64,000 nt of DNA from Saxidomus purpurata (Eukaryota > Mollusca > Bivalvia > Venerida > Veneridae): contig JAFMSR010000007.1 in NCBI GenBank assembly GCA_022818135.1, positions 9,075,811-9,139,810 on the forward strand, given 5' to 3'. The translations under genes and the position numbers were made by a program. Of the stretch, positions 34,353-45,761 are shown piece after piece; the stretch's first letter is position 1; every line of letters starts with the position of its first letter. The notes under the pieces were generated by a model, which was not told where the DNA came from, did not search any database, and worked only from the letters and a program-made list of their open reading frames with translations.

Positions 34353-34929
34353 CAAAGAGGGAAGCATAGCGTCCAACTGTAAACGGGTTGAACACCAAAC
34401 AAAGTATAATTTATTACAAGTAATGTGTAGGGGCAGCCTTACCTGATGAGTACAGTTTCTGGGCATTAGCCAACGAGCGTAGTCTTTTGTAGGGACTTAT
34501 TTGCCTTACTAGACAATAAAATATAAGAGGTTCCCATGTATCACGTATTATGGTATAGTTCACAGAATAGTTTTAATTTTTCTAACAGCGGTTGCCATCC
34601 AAGTACACTCCTCAAGCATATCCCTTGATACTTGTTACAATGTTTTGTAGTAATGTGTACGCACACTTTGCTTGAGTATAGTGCATACTAGGCAAGAATT
34701 TGGGTTGAGCATAGCTTCATACCATACAAACAAAAAAATCTGCCTCCACTAGTGGTTGCCATCTCCAATCTCTGTATATCCCCTTGTATTTTCTTAGGTC
34801 CTGTGTAGGGACTGCCTTACCTGACAATTGCAATATGTAGATTTTGGGTATAAGTAAACACGTTGGGTAATGAACAACCAATTTTCTCCACCCCATATGA
34901 TTAATCTGGATACTTTGACATAAACTCAC
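34353..34929 (+). repeat. Diverged direct repeats with GTAGGGACTGCCTTACC
   Basis: Phrases 'tgtagggactgccttacctgacaat' and '(g/a)cggttgccatccaagtacactcc' recur two to four times between 33960 and 34820 at irregular spacing (about 315-525 bp). An old tandem family, split by copy 2 of the CA/TG element. Confidence 0.5.
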
Positions 34930-35238
34930 ATGAATCCTCCAACAGACAGAAAGTCCCGCAAATTGGTCAAGTTTCTAGAGAAAACTGCTACGGCTTCTGT
35001 TGGGGAGGTTGCTTAACTGTATGAAAAAGTCATAGTCAGCGACAGAAAAGGACGTTATTTAAAGAACGAAATAGAACACATCTGCCTTGACACAGATCAT
35101 ATAGAGCGGGATATTCAGTTAGGTAGGACAACATTAGTGGGCAGGCACCAAGTAGAGAAAATTATTGAAAAAGAAGTGATATCACTGCATCGCTACTCAT
35201 CTTATTCTGGCACGGAACATGTGAATTCACAGTCATAA
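34930..35238 (+). pseudogene. Coding-like frame of about 102 codons with one nonsense codon
   Basis: From ATG at 34930 the frame reads a hydrophilic, Lys/Glu-rich, helix-prone sequence (NPPTDRKSRKLVKFLEKT..., then KVIVSDRKGRYLKNEIEHIC and LGRTTLVGRHQVEKIIEKEV). It is interrupted by a single TAA at 35014-35016 (context GTT GCT TAA CTG TAT) and ends with TAA at 35236. Codon usage looks coding, unlike the AT-rich surroundings. I do not recognise the family. A degraded gene piece, a retroposed fragment, or two exon-like blocks are all possible. Confidence 0.45.
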
Positions 35239-35417
35239 AAGGCCTGTATATTTCTAAAAGGTTCACTACTGATAATGCACATCTTTTAGTCACCTTAGTG
35301 GAGAATATTCTAAATTAATTGAACTTAAACAAAGATTTGGCACCAACATTTGAATTAAAGAAGATTTAAGTTTGATTTCTTGAAAGACTTAATCACAATT
35401 GGGGCGAAAATGTGTAA
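35239..35417. other. Short non-coding gap
   Basis: AT-rich sequence between the coding-like frame and the tRNA-derived sequence. Confidence 0.4.
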
Positions 35418-35520
35418 GCGGCCGATTAGCTCAGTCGGTAGAGCGTTCGCTCTTACAACCTTGCATGCGAAAGGCCTTGGGTTTGCGTCCCGCCCAGGGT
35501 ACATCCTAAACTTGACATGA
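35418..35520 (+). pseudogene. tRNA-derived sequence (SINE head or tRNA pseudogene)
   Basis: A perfect A-box/D-arm TTAGCTCAGTCGGTAGAGCG (about 35426-35445), then a TTCGC...GCGAA stem with an oversized loop, and a degraded B box GGGTTTGCGTCCC (about 35479-35491). The anticodon loop is too long and the B box lacks TTCGA, so it is not a working tRNA gene. Confidence 0.6.
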
Positions 35521-35524
35521 TTTT

Positions 35525-35749
35525 TTGTGTCGCCCTTTCGGAGAAAAGGCGATACATAAGGATCGCTTTATCCGCCCGTCTGTCCGTCACAAAGACTTGA
35601 CGTTGGCTATAACTTTGCCATTTCTTAAGATTTCTTCTTCAAACTTTCAAATTGTATTGCTTATGACAACAGAGTTATGTCCCTTTTTGTATTTAGATTT
35701 TGTCACAAAATTATTGGTTATTCTGACAAAGTGTAAGAGGGCGACACAA
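35525..35749 (+). mobile_element. Hairpin-ended modular repeat, copy I (225 bp, inverted ends)
   Basis: Follows a T-run. 5' end TTGTGTCGCCCT pairs with 3' end AGGGCGACACAA as a 12-bp terminal inverted repeat. The 5' end also folds locally (TGTCGCC...GGCGATACA). A CGTCTGTCCGTCAC leader at about 35577-35590 and a single module 'ataactttgccatttcttaag' follow. The smallest complete copy in the window. Confidence 0.8.
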
Positions 35750-35959
35750 GTATTCTACTGAACACCCATCTAGTTTACTGTAAAATCTAGCTACCGGCGA
35801 TCATTTTTAAAGATACATTGTAGTTCTTGTTACATAAATATTGTATGTTGATTGCTGGTCGTGAAACTGTTGTATCTGCACTCTTTACCGTTAAACCATT
35901 TATCAGATATTTCCGAAAGTCGGCGATTTATCACAACTTTGACGATAAGCGGGTATAGA
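35750..35959. other. Short non-coding gap
   Basis: Nothing recognised. Confidence 0.4.
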
Positions 35960-36500
35960 AACAAAAATAATATCAAACAGGGAATGACACGTACCAAAAA
36001 CGCAGCCTCCCCAAAACGAACCCCACAGCACCCAGAAGTGCACACCACTAACACACACACACACGCACACGACACACACACACAATCATGTACACACACA
36101 CATATACACTACCAACACACACTAGCATACAAAGCAAACACACGAGGACAAAACGAACAATTAAAGGAACACAGTGGGGCACCGCCTTGGAACGGTCAGT
36201 GGCAAAAACACCACTGGGGAGCTTAAACCGGTTTATGGTGCGCACCCAACCTCACTCTTACCCCCACCATGTTCCAAAGTCACGGACAGTGTAAATAAAA
36301 GTAATCCCTGCCAGGTGAATCTCTAACACACGCAATGGAAACAAAAGGCATGGTATGTAAAACACAAAAATGCTCGTGTATAAATATATAAAAGCAAACC
36401 TTGAGAACCAAAAACGTATGTACTCAATGCCTTTGCAGAAGGCAGAGCACCAAGAGAAACACCCTTAAGGGCCCGACGAAACAGGCCAGAGGACAGAAAT
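35960..36500 (-). mobile_element. CA/TG repeat element, copy 3
   Basis: Inverted relative to copy 1, colinear with it from ACAAAAATAATATC to 'ggccagaggacagaaat'. It lacks the outermost 80 bases present in copy 1 and has a shorter, interrupted CA tract (about 36050-36083). Sequence identity to copy 1 is very high over about 400 bases, implying recent activity or exchange. Confidence 0.82.
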
Positions 36501-37604
36501 AAAAAGAGTCTCTTCTACTATATGTCTATACAGAAAATTTTGAATTGTTTATCTTTGGAATCATTTTTCGGATTTTGTGATATATACAGATGTACGATCC
36601 TAACATTAAAAATAAGGCATGATATTTAAAGACAGATTGGTTGATATCAAACAAATGCATTCAGAAGAACAACCGACCGGATTTAAAATAAAAAAAACAC
36701 ATAAATTGTCATACTGTGAATTTATAATACTTAGTGATATGAACAAGGTGATATCGCTCAATGGGTTTTGGCTGGAGGGTGTGGGGGTGTATCAGTAAAC
36801 TGCATCAGACAAGGGAGAGCGATTCAATGCCATCATGCTCTATTACTGAATATTGTGTATTTATTTCTCTATTAAATTGTTGACTTTGAAGCACTGTTCT
36901 TGTACTGGCTTTTCATCAATACTTGTGTCAAATTTGGCACAATTTCAATTCCTTCACGGACTTATATGTGTATATAGGTCCGTGATTCTTTTTAGCCACC
37001 AGACGACTAAGTTTTCAATGTCTAACATACTAGTATAACACGTCACAGAGGCGGTAGCTTATTTTCTTACAGCTTGATTTTGAAAAAGATACACACTCAT
37101 CTGTTGACTTTTGAGCATGTCAGCATAATTTCTTTCACAACATGGATTTGAGTAAATGCTTTATTGGTTATCTTGTCTTGGAGAAAGATGAAAATTCTTT
37201 CCGTCGCTTTAGTACAACTTCTTCTCAAAATTTAAAGCAAAATCATTGTTTAGATGCAAAAAATAATGGAACACTGACTAACAACAGATATCGTGTAACA
37301 TCAAAAATATATCTTCGACTATATCAATAACTTCTTTTTAATTACAGCTAACCTGCATGTGCCTTTTGGTTGAGTTTTAAGTTTCGTCTTTTTTCCAAGG
37401 ACAACTAAAACACAGTAGCCGTGTAAATAGTATTCTCCCTTTTGCCTTATAATAAAATACCTTTCCGCTTCATTATTTTGACAGATGGCGGGAAATGTGA
37501 CGTGTCCTTAACAGGTAGAGATCTCACTTGTATTTTAGCTGCCTTCTTTTGATCATCCAATGTCACAAATTCAGGATTTCATTTAATTTTAAATTATTAA
37601 ATTT
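36501..37604. other. AT-rich non-coding stretch
   Basis: No supported gene. A 62-codon plus-strand frame at 37142 starts in a passable context but has no other support. On the minus strand an ATTAAA lies just downstream of the stop at 37605. Confidence 0.45.
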
Positions 37605-37836
37605 TTAAACTGTTGAACATGTGTTAATGTCAGTCTGTGAGTCCTCTTCTTGCTGAACTTCCCTGTTGTCAGGCTGGGGATACTCGTAGTCGTAGTTCGA
37701 TCGAGCTATTTCATCAAAGTTGGTCAGTTTTAGTGACCTTACCTTTCCAGTATGGTATACAAGGGTAGTAGAATTGCTCAGCCTGATCATCACTTGGTTA
37801 GCTGGAATCTCAGCATAAAAGCTATTATCAGTTGCC
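37605..37836 (-). CDS. Possible terminal exon of an unidentified protein (Tyr-rich tail)
   Basis: Minus-strand frame of 76 codons ending TAA at 37605. It is preceded by a good 3' splice site: a TTACTAA branch-like motif, then AAAATTACAAG|GGCAACTG at 37836 (phase 1). The product has tyrosine motifs (DNSFYAEIP, SNYDYEYPQPDN) and an acidic Gln/Glu tail, like the cytoplasmic end of a receptor. A strong donor TGGAAAG|GTAAGG near 37744 inside it offers an alternative shorter exon. ATTAAA follows the stop. No upstream exons could be identified to 50 kb, so the parent gene is unknown and it may be a fragment. Confidence 0.45.
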
Positions 37837-40160
37837 CTTGTAATTTTAGTAATAAATCACAATATTACCACAGCAATACCACAACACTATCTTCACTACT
37901 AGAAAATTCAAAACAGATACTGGCAAGCAAGGAAAAGCCGATGGCAAGGAAATGTTGGTGGCTTTTTAGTTTCCCTGTTACATGCCTCTATTACTAGTCT
38001 GTATGAAGGAAGTTTTGATCAAAATCTATCGGAGGATTTGTTACGAAGCTGACTGACGGAAATCATAAGTCAACGTGTTAAATATTTACTAAGATATCGG
38101 TTTTTTATTTCAGCGTACTCGCAACCTTGACATATGTTGTCAACAAAGTCACGTGGGGGTCATGTGACGGCTGTCAACTTCTGATATCCGCGCGAAAATA
38201 TTACTTCAATTTTTCTTAAAAATTAGAAAATCATGTTAAAATACATTTCAACATGCAATAAAAAGGTATTGATAACATTTTCAAACCGTATACTAGTATA
38301 TCGGGATGATTTGACTATTCGATTCAAGGGAAGTAATTTGTACTGATTGCATAGTATTTCCCCTTTCTTTGAGGGAGGCTCAATGCAGGGAAATCATAGG
38401 CTATATTGCTAAGCAAACTCCTAGAAAATATGTTGGGCGTTCTCATCTGATGTTAGCTCCGACTTCCAGAGGCTGTGCAGGGTATTAAGCAAAACAATTT
38501 GCATCTTTTTAACTAAGTAGAAAATGGATACTTCCGGCAGCAATGACACATGTAGGTATATAGACCTACTTACAAAGTCGCAAATTGATATAATTTCACA
38601 GAGACAATTTATTGTTAAAAATCATTAGAAATAATTATTTTTGATTCTTTCTATTATTTTTGTGTTATACGTGACATGAGCTATATATCGGCGATAAATG
38701 CAAGCCGCCGACATTTCCTGCTGTAATGCCTATTTTTTGTGTGCTCTAAGTACTCCTTTTAAGGCCCCATATTTACGAGCATGCGTCGCGCAATGTAAAC
38801 AAAAATTATCTCCCCCGACGGAGGTCAAGGCCAAGATTTGCAAAATAGTCAACGGTTTTATTCTGTCTCATCTATTTCTTAAATAAACGAAAAAAACATG
38901 CAAAATCCATCGCCTTTCCTTGCTTGCCAGTACTCTTCATCTTAAATCTCTTATTTGCAATGCTTGCGATGTTGATCTTTACATGATAAGAGGAAAATAA
39001 TAAATACATGTATATTTTTTACACTGTAAAAAGTGAGACTTGTATAATGATACAATCATTTTTAAAAAAAGCCCCATGGTCACGTACATTGATTTTACTG
39101 ATATCGATAGGATATTAAACTCTAAAACAATGCTAACAAATGTCCGTATTTCTTATTAAAGTCATTTCTTCATGAGAAAAGATTTACTAGATATCCTTTC
39201 ATTTCCTTTTGCAATATAATTGAAAAAAATACTGCACAATATTTCTAACATGTACATCGATTTAAAGAGCAAAGTTAGGAATATTTCTGGTACATGGTAC
39301 AAATAAAGGTCATTTCCGCTTGTAAGACATCTTTATTGGACAAAAATGTATTAAGCTAATGTGTTCATGTCATTGAACTACTGGTACTGAGAAGTAAAAG
39401 AGAAAGGGAATGGCATTTTGAATATACATTAGCTCGCAAAGTTTCCTCATGGTAAGTCAATATTTGCACAAAAAATGCCTATTGTACATGTAAAATTCAC
39501 AGCCCTGGAAAATACAAAGTATAAGATTTATCTAAGGAAATGTAATTATGTATATGTGTTTGCTGACTGCTTGAATACATTGATAAACAGTAACAGATAA
39601 CAAAAATTCTGATATAATCATGCATTTAAAAATACAAAATTAAATACATACTACTTCCAAATTATTAACATTTTTCTTTGTTCTTTCTACAATTGACAAA
39701 TTTTCCATTATCAGGACATGAGATTAGGGAAACCACATCATCAGTATAAGCATAATTTATTGCTATCAATTTCACAGGGTCATTAATTAATTGGCCCCAC
39801 ACTGTGAAGCTGGAGGCTTACCAGATAGTGATTTTCAGCAGAAAGTACCCTTGCATAACAGTGTTTCAAATGGGGGGGGGGAAGCCGGTTCCAATGTGGG
39901 TTTCAAACCCATGGCCCTTGCCAATATTTGATTACCTACATTGGTGTAGGTCCAGAATGCCCCACTTCCAGAACGGACCAGTACCAAAACGGCCCACTAC
40001 TTGAAAGGCTAAGTCCATAACGGCCCACTTTTAAGTATTATAATTGTTTAGATTTATAGTAAAAACGATGAATTAGTCAAGGTTTTCACGTAATTCATGT
40101 TGATTATCGTAGTTAAAAAGTTCCAGTCCTAAAGAAAAGGCCCACTTTTTGTTGCGTGTT
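37837..40160. other. AT-rich non-coding stretch
   Basis: No gene. A TCACGTG...TCATGTGAC pair of E-box-like motifs at about 38150-38167, followed by a CpG-rich 'atccgcgcgaaa', could mark a promoter, but nothing confirms transcription. A 10-G run at about 39872. Otherwise featureless. Confidence 0.4.
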
Positions 40161-40304
40161 GGAACCGCACTAGGGTCAGGACTGTACCTCCTCACATGAC
40201 ACCAGTACTGTTTTTTTTTCAGGAATCGGACTTGAGAGTGACTCGGCTAAAAGCATAGTTTCTTTACAATCAAGCTAAAATAAATTAGTATAAACTAAAA
40301 TGAA
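40161..40304 (+). mobile_element. tRNA-derived SINE, 5'-truncated copy
   Basis: Matches 2541-2680: degraded B box region, 'cacatgacaccagtactg', a 9-T run, 'cggacttgagagtgactcggctaaaagcatagtttctttacaatcaagc', and the tail 'aaaataaattagtataaacta'. The 5' half of the tRNA head is gone. Confidence 0.8.
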
Positions 40305-40985
40305 AGTTGTCTCAATATTATGAGAAGTTTTAAGAGGCTGGATTGCACAGTCATAAGTATTTTCTGGGAAGAAATAAACCCTCTGCATGACATGATATCA
40401 AAATGTTATTCCCAGTACTAGCTGTATGGACAAAATAGCAGACAAGTCTGTGACAAGAAAAATAATTTGGTAATCATAGAAATACATGTAGTTAAAAATA
40501 TTACCGTTTTATCATGTCCGATTTAACCAACAAAATTGAACAAAATGAAAATACATAATAATGTGATGCTTTATTCGTAACAGAAGTTTTATACATGCCT
40601 GCTCTAGGGAGCTGTTGGAAATGTTTTAGATTTTAATGGCAACTTTTGGCGACATTTAACATATTGTATACGCAAAATGAGAAAGTTTGACGCAATTTTC
40701 ATATTTCATTTTTAAGCAGAAATCATGCGGATCAAGTATTTTTGTTACACATGACACGCAGGAATTAACATTGTTCTCAGCATGTTTGATACTGCTTCAG
40801 TAATATTGAAGACATAAAAGTAATTTCTGTTACATGGTAATGTAGAATTACCCTTTTCCTTTATCTTTATATACAGCTCTACATATGTTTCTTAAGATAT
40901 ACTACCATGCAGTCAGAATGAATCTTGTATGTATATATGCTAGAAATTACCAGAAACTGGCAACATCGGATGTTACATCTGAGCT
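40305..40985. other. AT-rich non-coding stretch
   Basis: Nothing recognised. Confidence 0.45.
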
Positions 40986-41690
40986 ATCAGGATCCAGCTC
41001 GCATTGTATGTGTTCCCTTCACTTTTTCCTTAAAACAACATCTCCTCTGAAACCACTTGGCCAATGCTGATGAAACGGGTCAGGGATGTTCCTTTCATTA
41101 AGCTCTGTCGAAGGTGTTAAAAAAATTCCTTTCCATGCAGAAATCAGGTTGCCATGGCAATGGAAAGGAAAACTTAAACAATCTTCTCAAAAAACCGGTA
41201 GGCCCAGGGCTTAGATATTTGGCATGTAGCATTGTCGAGAGGACCTCTACAAAGAATGTTCAAATTATGACCCTGGGTCAAAATTGACCCCATCGGGGGT
41301 GGTCACTAGATTTGCATAGGCTTGTATATAGGAGTAAGTTTTAAAATCTCTGAAACCACAAGGCCTAGAGCTTAGATATTTAGCATGTAGCATTGCCTAT
41401 TGAACCTCTATCAAGACTATTCTCTGGTCAAAATTGACCCTGTGGGGTCACTGGATTAAATTAGGCTTATATAGGAAAAACTTTAAAAATCTTCTTGTCT
41501 GAAACCACAAGACCTAGGGCTTGGATATTTAGCATGTAGCATTGCATAGTGGACATCTAAAAGACTATTCATATCATGACCCCCAGATCAAAATTGACTT
41601 GCCAGGGGGATCACTTGATTTTACATAGGCTTATAGGGAACACTTTAAAAATCTTCTCTGAAAGCACAAGGTCTACATTCAACCACTTTT
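40986..41690 (+). repeat. Modular repeat, copy J (truncated ends)
   Basis: Contains the head phrase 'acaacatctcctctgaaaccac' and 'aggttgccatggcaatggaaagg'. Three tandem modules of about 145-160 bp follow with 'aggcctagagcttagatattt(a/g)gcatgtagcattg' and 'gacctctatcaagactattc'. Neither the 5' nor the 3' hairpin is intact. Confidence 0.8.
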
Positions 41691-43105
41691 CTAAGTATAC
41701 ACCTCAATCATGTGTCATAACAAATTCATTTTGAAAGATATGGTCGTGAAAATTTGTTAACAGATTATTAGATTCATTCTGTCAATACTCGGTATAAAGT
41801 TGATGAGTATGAATGGTGATTTCATTGTCTCAGAGAGTTTAAATCACCACACCCCTAAATGTGAAATTCACAAAATTGTAAATTATGGTAATTCTAAATT
41901 TCTTCTAAATTATCTAGAACAGTAAAGTTTTTGTTAAAAAATGGTTTCTGGTACCAATTTCAAATATCCCGCTTTGATAAAAGTATCCCCTCAACACTAA
42001 ATTTATTGACGGAATTGATCTGTTTAACCTTGTAAGAATTTCCTGTCCCATACATTTATCCAACAAAACTCGTCAATTGGATCAATTGGTTCAATACAGT
42101 GCTGTACTTTCTCAAAAGTGGCATTTTCACACCACAAACTGACCATTAGAGATTCGTGAGAAGTACCAAATACCAATTCTTGTAGACGATTACGTCCAAG
42201 CCACAAATGAGTTGAAAAACATTAGGGCGCTCTTTTTCCATCAAATCTTCATCCGTGGAAGTGAAGTGGATGATAAGAATCAGGCAAAAGTCTCAAAATT
42301 CCTTTTTACACTTTACATCTGCCCAAGAACATCTTCTTAAAGAATTTGAATGATCAAACATTGCCACATGTCTGCTAATTTTATAATAGTGAATCATAAT
42401 TGGTCGTCTGTTTTACACGCAGATTGATCACAGTCTGGTAATTTTAAGGTTTTTGTGACTTTTAAATATTTGGGTTATTGTGTTTACAGTGCTGCGGACC
42501 AATGAGTTTGGTACCTATCTTTATAACTCTGATATAATGTTAAATATCAATCTTTGATCTTATGATTTTGAAATATTCATCACAATATGTTGAAAATTGA
42601 ATAAACTACAAGATTTCTTTTACGTGTATACTTAGAAAAGTGGTTGAGTGTATAACTTGTGTAACGGCAGCGCAGCAAAAATAACTCAATACATGCCCAA
42701 ATGATCAACTGAAGAATTTATTCTCATAGTTGCACGTACGTTATAATTCTACGTCGAAACTGAATGAAAATGAAAAGTATGCTTGCACTAAATAGTTGTC
42801 GACTATAGCGGAAACATATGACAAAACATTTCACCGCCTAAAATGGAACAAATACTGGCCCAATGCAAATACAGATTAAACAATCATTTAAAAAAACAGT
42901 GTATTGCACCATGAAAGGCCAATAACAAACCTCTTTGGGCAGATTTGACGAAGCATATCGCACATTAAATGTTGGACGCAAATTCGTCGAAGAAACGTTT
43001 ACAAATGGCGTAAAAATAAAATTCCGAAGGGGAGACAACTATTCGTGCAAGAACTTTCGTACTCTAAATTATTCGTACTTATAAAAAGAACAATTACAAA
43101 GACCG
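41691..43105. other. AT-rich non-coding stretch
   Basis: A 60-codon minus frame at 42024 reads somewhat protein-like but lacks splice sites and an upstream frame. Otherwise empty. Confidence 0.4.
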
Positions 43106-43386
43106 ACAGTCACAACTTGGATATTTAGCATGTAGCATTGCCTAGTGGACCTCTATCAATATATATTTTACATAGGCTTATATATAAGAAAAAGTTCAAA
43201 ACTCTTCTCTAGAACCGCAAAGCCAAGAGCTTGGATATTTGGAATAACTGTACCATTACTATAGTGGACCTCTATGAAGATTGTTCATGGTCAAAACTGA
43301 CCCTTTCTGTCATGTTGGCCTTGTAATAAAAATTATAACCAGTGGTAGCCAGGTAAAATATTTAGGGCCATCTTGGCCCTTTGTTG
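43106..43386 (+). repeat. Modular repeat, copy K (5'-truncated)
   Basis: Two diverged modules with 'cttggatatttagcatgtagcattgcctagtggacctctatc', ending in GGGCCATCTTGGCCCTTTG at 43364-43382, the family 3' hairpin. Confidence 0.78.
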
Positions 43387-43448
43387 TACAAATAATGGTC
43401 AATTTGGCAAGCAAGATATCTGTCGTTATAAGACCAGTAATAGAGGAT

Positions 43449-43597
43449 AATTGTTGGTTTTGGTGTAAGATCATGATATAATTTCACTGAGTGGGCACCA
43501 AAAGTGATATTTTGACGAGTGGCCGCCATGAGTGAAAATAACTACTTTTGGTGTTCATGAGTGAAATTATCGTGAAATGACATCGAAACCAACAATT
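43449..43597. mobile_element. Near-palindromic fold-back MITE (149 bp)
   Basis: The left arm AATTGTTGGTTT...TGATATAATTTCACT...CACCAAAAGT pairs with the right arm ACTTTTGGTG...AGTGAAATTAT...AAACCAACAATT, so almost the whole element folds into one hairpin with the loop near 43522. The interior has 'gagtggccgccatgagtg'. No ORF. No clear target duplication. Confidence 0.75.
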
Positions 43598-45411
43598 TTT
43601 CTGTTTATGTTATGTCTCAAACTCTACTTTTGTTGAGTTTATTTCAATAAAATGTTGAAAATCGTGGGAAATGTCACCAGAAAGCATCGCAAGCATGACA
43701 TCATTTTAAAGACGTCATCGTCATATGGTTTCCGGCATTCATTACGCTTGGTTTACTTTTTGCCGTTAATCTGGGTTACATATTTTGATAATTTTCACGG
43801 CGTGGACAGTGAGTTTATCGAAATATACTGACCCAAAATGAAAACTTTACAGGTTTATAATGGAATTTACTATGTATGAGAAAGAAACACCAATACCTCA
43901 CAGTGCAGGATGTGGAATTCAATCATTTGTAAGAATGTTAAACTTTATCAGTTGGGGAGTGAGTTTATCCAAAAAATATTAAAAATCATCACAGGAGCTT
44001 TAAGATTTAAGGTCATGAATTAACCTATATAATTCAATTCAAAGGGAGGTAATTTAAGAAATTGAATCTTTGAAGTCTCAACTCTTGCTTTTGCATTGTG
44101 TTTTCACAAAACACTGTTGACTTTTCTAGTCTTAAAATTAATTTCTCTCAACTGACAGCAAAAGGAATATTTTGTCTTGAAAAACAATTTTGTTTTTGAT
44201 AAACATACTGTTTTCACAGTATGAGTTATCTCCCTTTTATGCATGATAAATGACTTTAATTTTTAGGCCTATTATCGCCTTTGTTATTTGTCTTATTTTA
44301 TAGGATCAGAGTGAAATACATTGATTTAATACTGTGTTAAGTATTTGTATAATAAAAGTGTAAAGTTTTCGTTTTGGGTGAGTATATAATTCAACGTTAT
44401 ATTTCGATAAAATAAGTGATAATTTGTCTTTAAATAAATCAGTAAAGGAAATGTGTCATGGCTACTGCATATTTGTATAAGAAAACGCTGTACTGAATAT
44501 TTCTGATAATTTGAACATTGTGTGGAGGCGGAGCTTTGACTGTGAGCTATCTGCAATATAAAACATGATCTATCTGAAAGGAGAACACTTTTCAGATTTG
44601 TTTTTGCCTAGATATAACTGCTTTTTGGTTTACAAGAATAATTTGGAAAAGTTTGGCCTGTCAAAAACAAAATAAAACATAAATACACTTGATCCTGTAC
44701 ATGATTTTGTAGGCTACATATCACGTTAAAAAGCAATCAAGTACATGATTGTATTGATTTTCTTTCAGTAAAAAAGTTTGAGGTCGCTATCATACTAAGT
44801 GACGTCACACGATATTGTTTCGTCACACAATATTGTAGGGTGTGAGAACTGTCAATCAAAGTGCCATGATACAAATCAGATAGAGGAACAGTTACTGTTG
44901 GCTCGAATAATTACGTATTACGCCTCCTCAAAATAACATAATTATTCTTGCCAACAAGTTCTATCTAATACATATAATATATGCTGTTTCATTATTTACA
45001 ACTCGTAACTATAGGACAGATGTTAAAATAAGCATTTGTCAAACACCCTGTAAACATTGTAAGAGACATTTCATGTTTGTTAATTTAGAGTGTTAAAACT
45101 AATTACTGTAGATTGCTTTAAGCTGGCAAAGGTTTAAATATTTGCTATTTGCTAATCTTTTAGGATGCAAATTCAAATCCAACTGAAATATTAGTTTACT
45201 TGTTGTCTGAAGTTGTTTAACATTATTTTGAAATTTATTTACACAAGAGTTGGTATATGAAAGACATAGTAACTGTTGTCACATTGTTTAATGCTACTGT
45301 AATCAAATAATGTGATTTCTTAATGTACAGTAAGAATAGAAATCTTTATTTAAAGTCTGCAAGATACAAATAACAACAAACATTAAGGTAAAGCCAACTT
45401 TTTTATGGGTG
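43598..45411. other. AT-rich non-coding stretch
   Basis: No gene. A TGACGTCA at 44800-44807 is followed by a small 'cgtcacac(g/a)atattg' duplication (44803 and 44821). Confidence 0.45.
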
Positions 45412-45761
45412 GTGCGGTGGTCGAGTGGTTAACGCTCTGGACTACCAATCAGGAGGTTCCAAGTTTGAATCCTGGTCGAGGCACTGGAAATTTCAGAAAC
45501 GCTTTTCAGTGTTTCCCACCCATCTAGAGATCAGAACTGGTTAGAAACCCAGAGGTAATATCACGTGTATCGGTGCTATACACAGGGCATGTAAAAGAAC
45601 CAAGTGGTGTATTCATAAAAAGAGCTAGGGTCTGATACCCAGATTTTCTTGTATCTGCATCTGTCTCTCTTCAACCTGTGCCTGTCAGGAGTCTTGGCAA
45701 GGTCACCCAGGGAGAAGTCCCAGGGTTGGCCGGAACTTACAAACAATCAAAGAAAAAAAAA
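45412..45761 (+). mobile_element. tRNA-derived SINE of a second family (Ser/Leu-type head)
   Basis: The head has A box TGGTCGAGTGGTTAACGC (about 45419-45436) and B box AAGTTTGAATCC (about 45461-45472), with a long-variable-arm spacing like class II tRNAs. A body of about 270 bases ('ggtgctatacacagggcatgtaaaagaacc', 'aggagtcttggcaaggtcaccc') and a terminal A-run at about 45751-45761 follow. The body is unrelated to the SINE at 2491. Confidence 0.8.

Noticed and set aside
35418..35520. Functional tRNA gene
   Set aside because: Good A box but oversized anticodon loop, and the B box lacks the invariant TTCGA. Called tRNA-derived instead.
33346..36294. Frames rich in Thr-His or Val-Cys repeats
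   Set aside because: Translations of the (CA)n/(TG)n tracts in the CA/TG element.
42024..42206. 60-codon minus frame that reads somewhat protein-like
   Set aside because: No acceptor site, a stop codon just upstream in frame, no partner exon. Not enough support.
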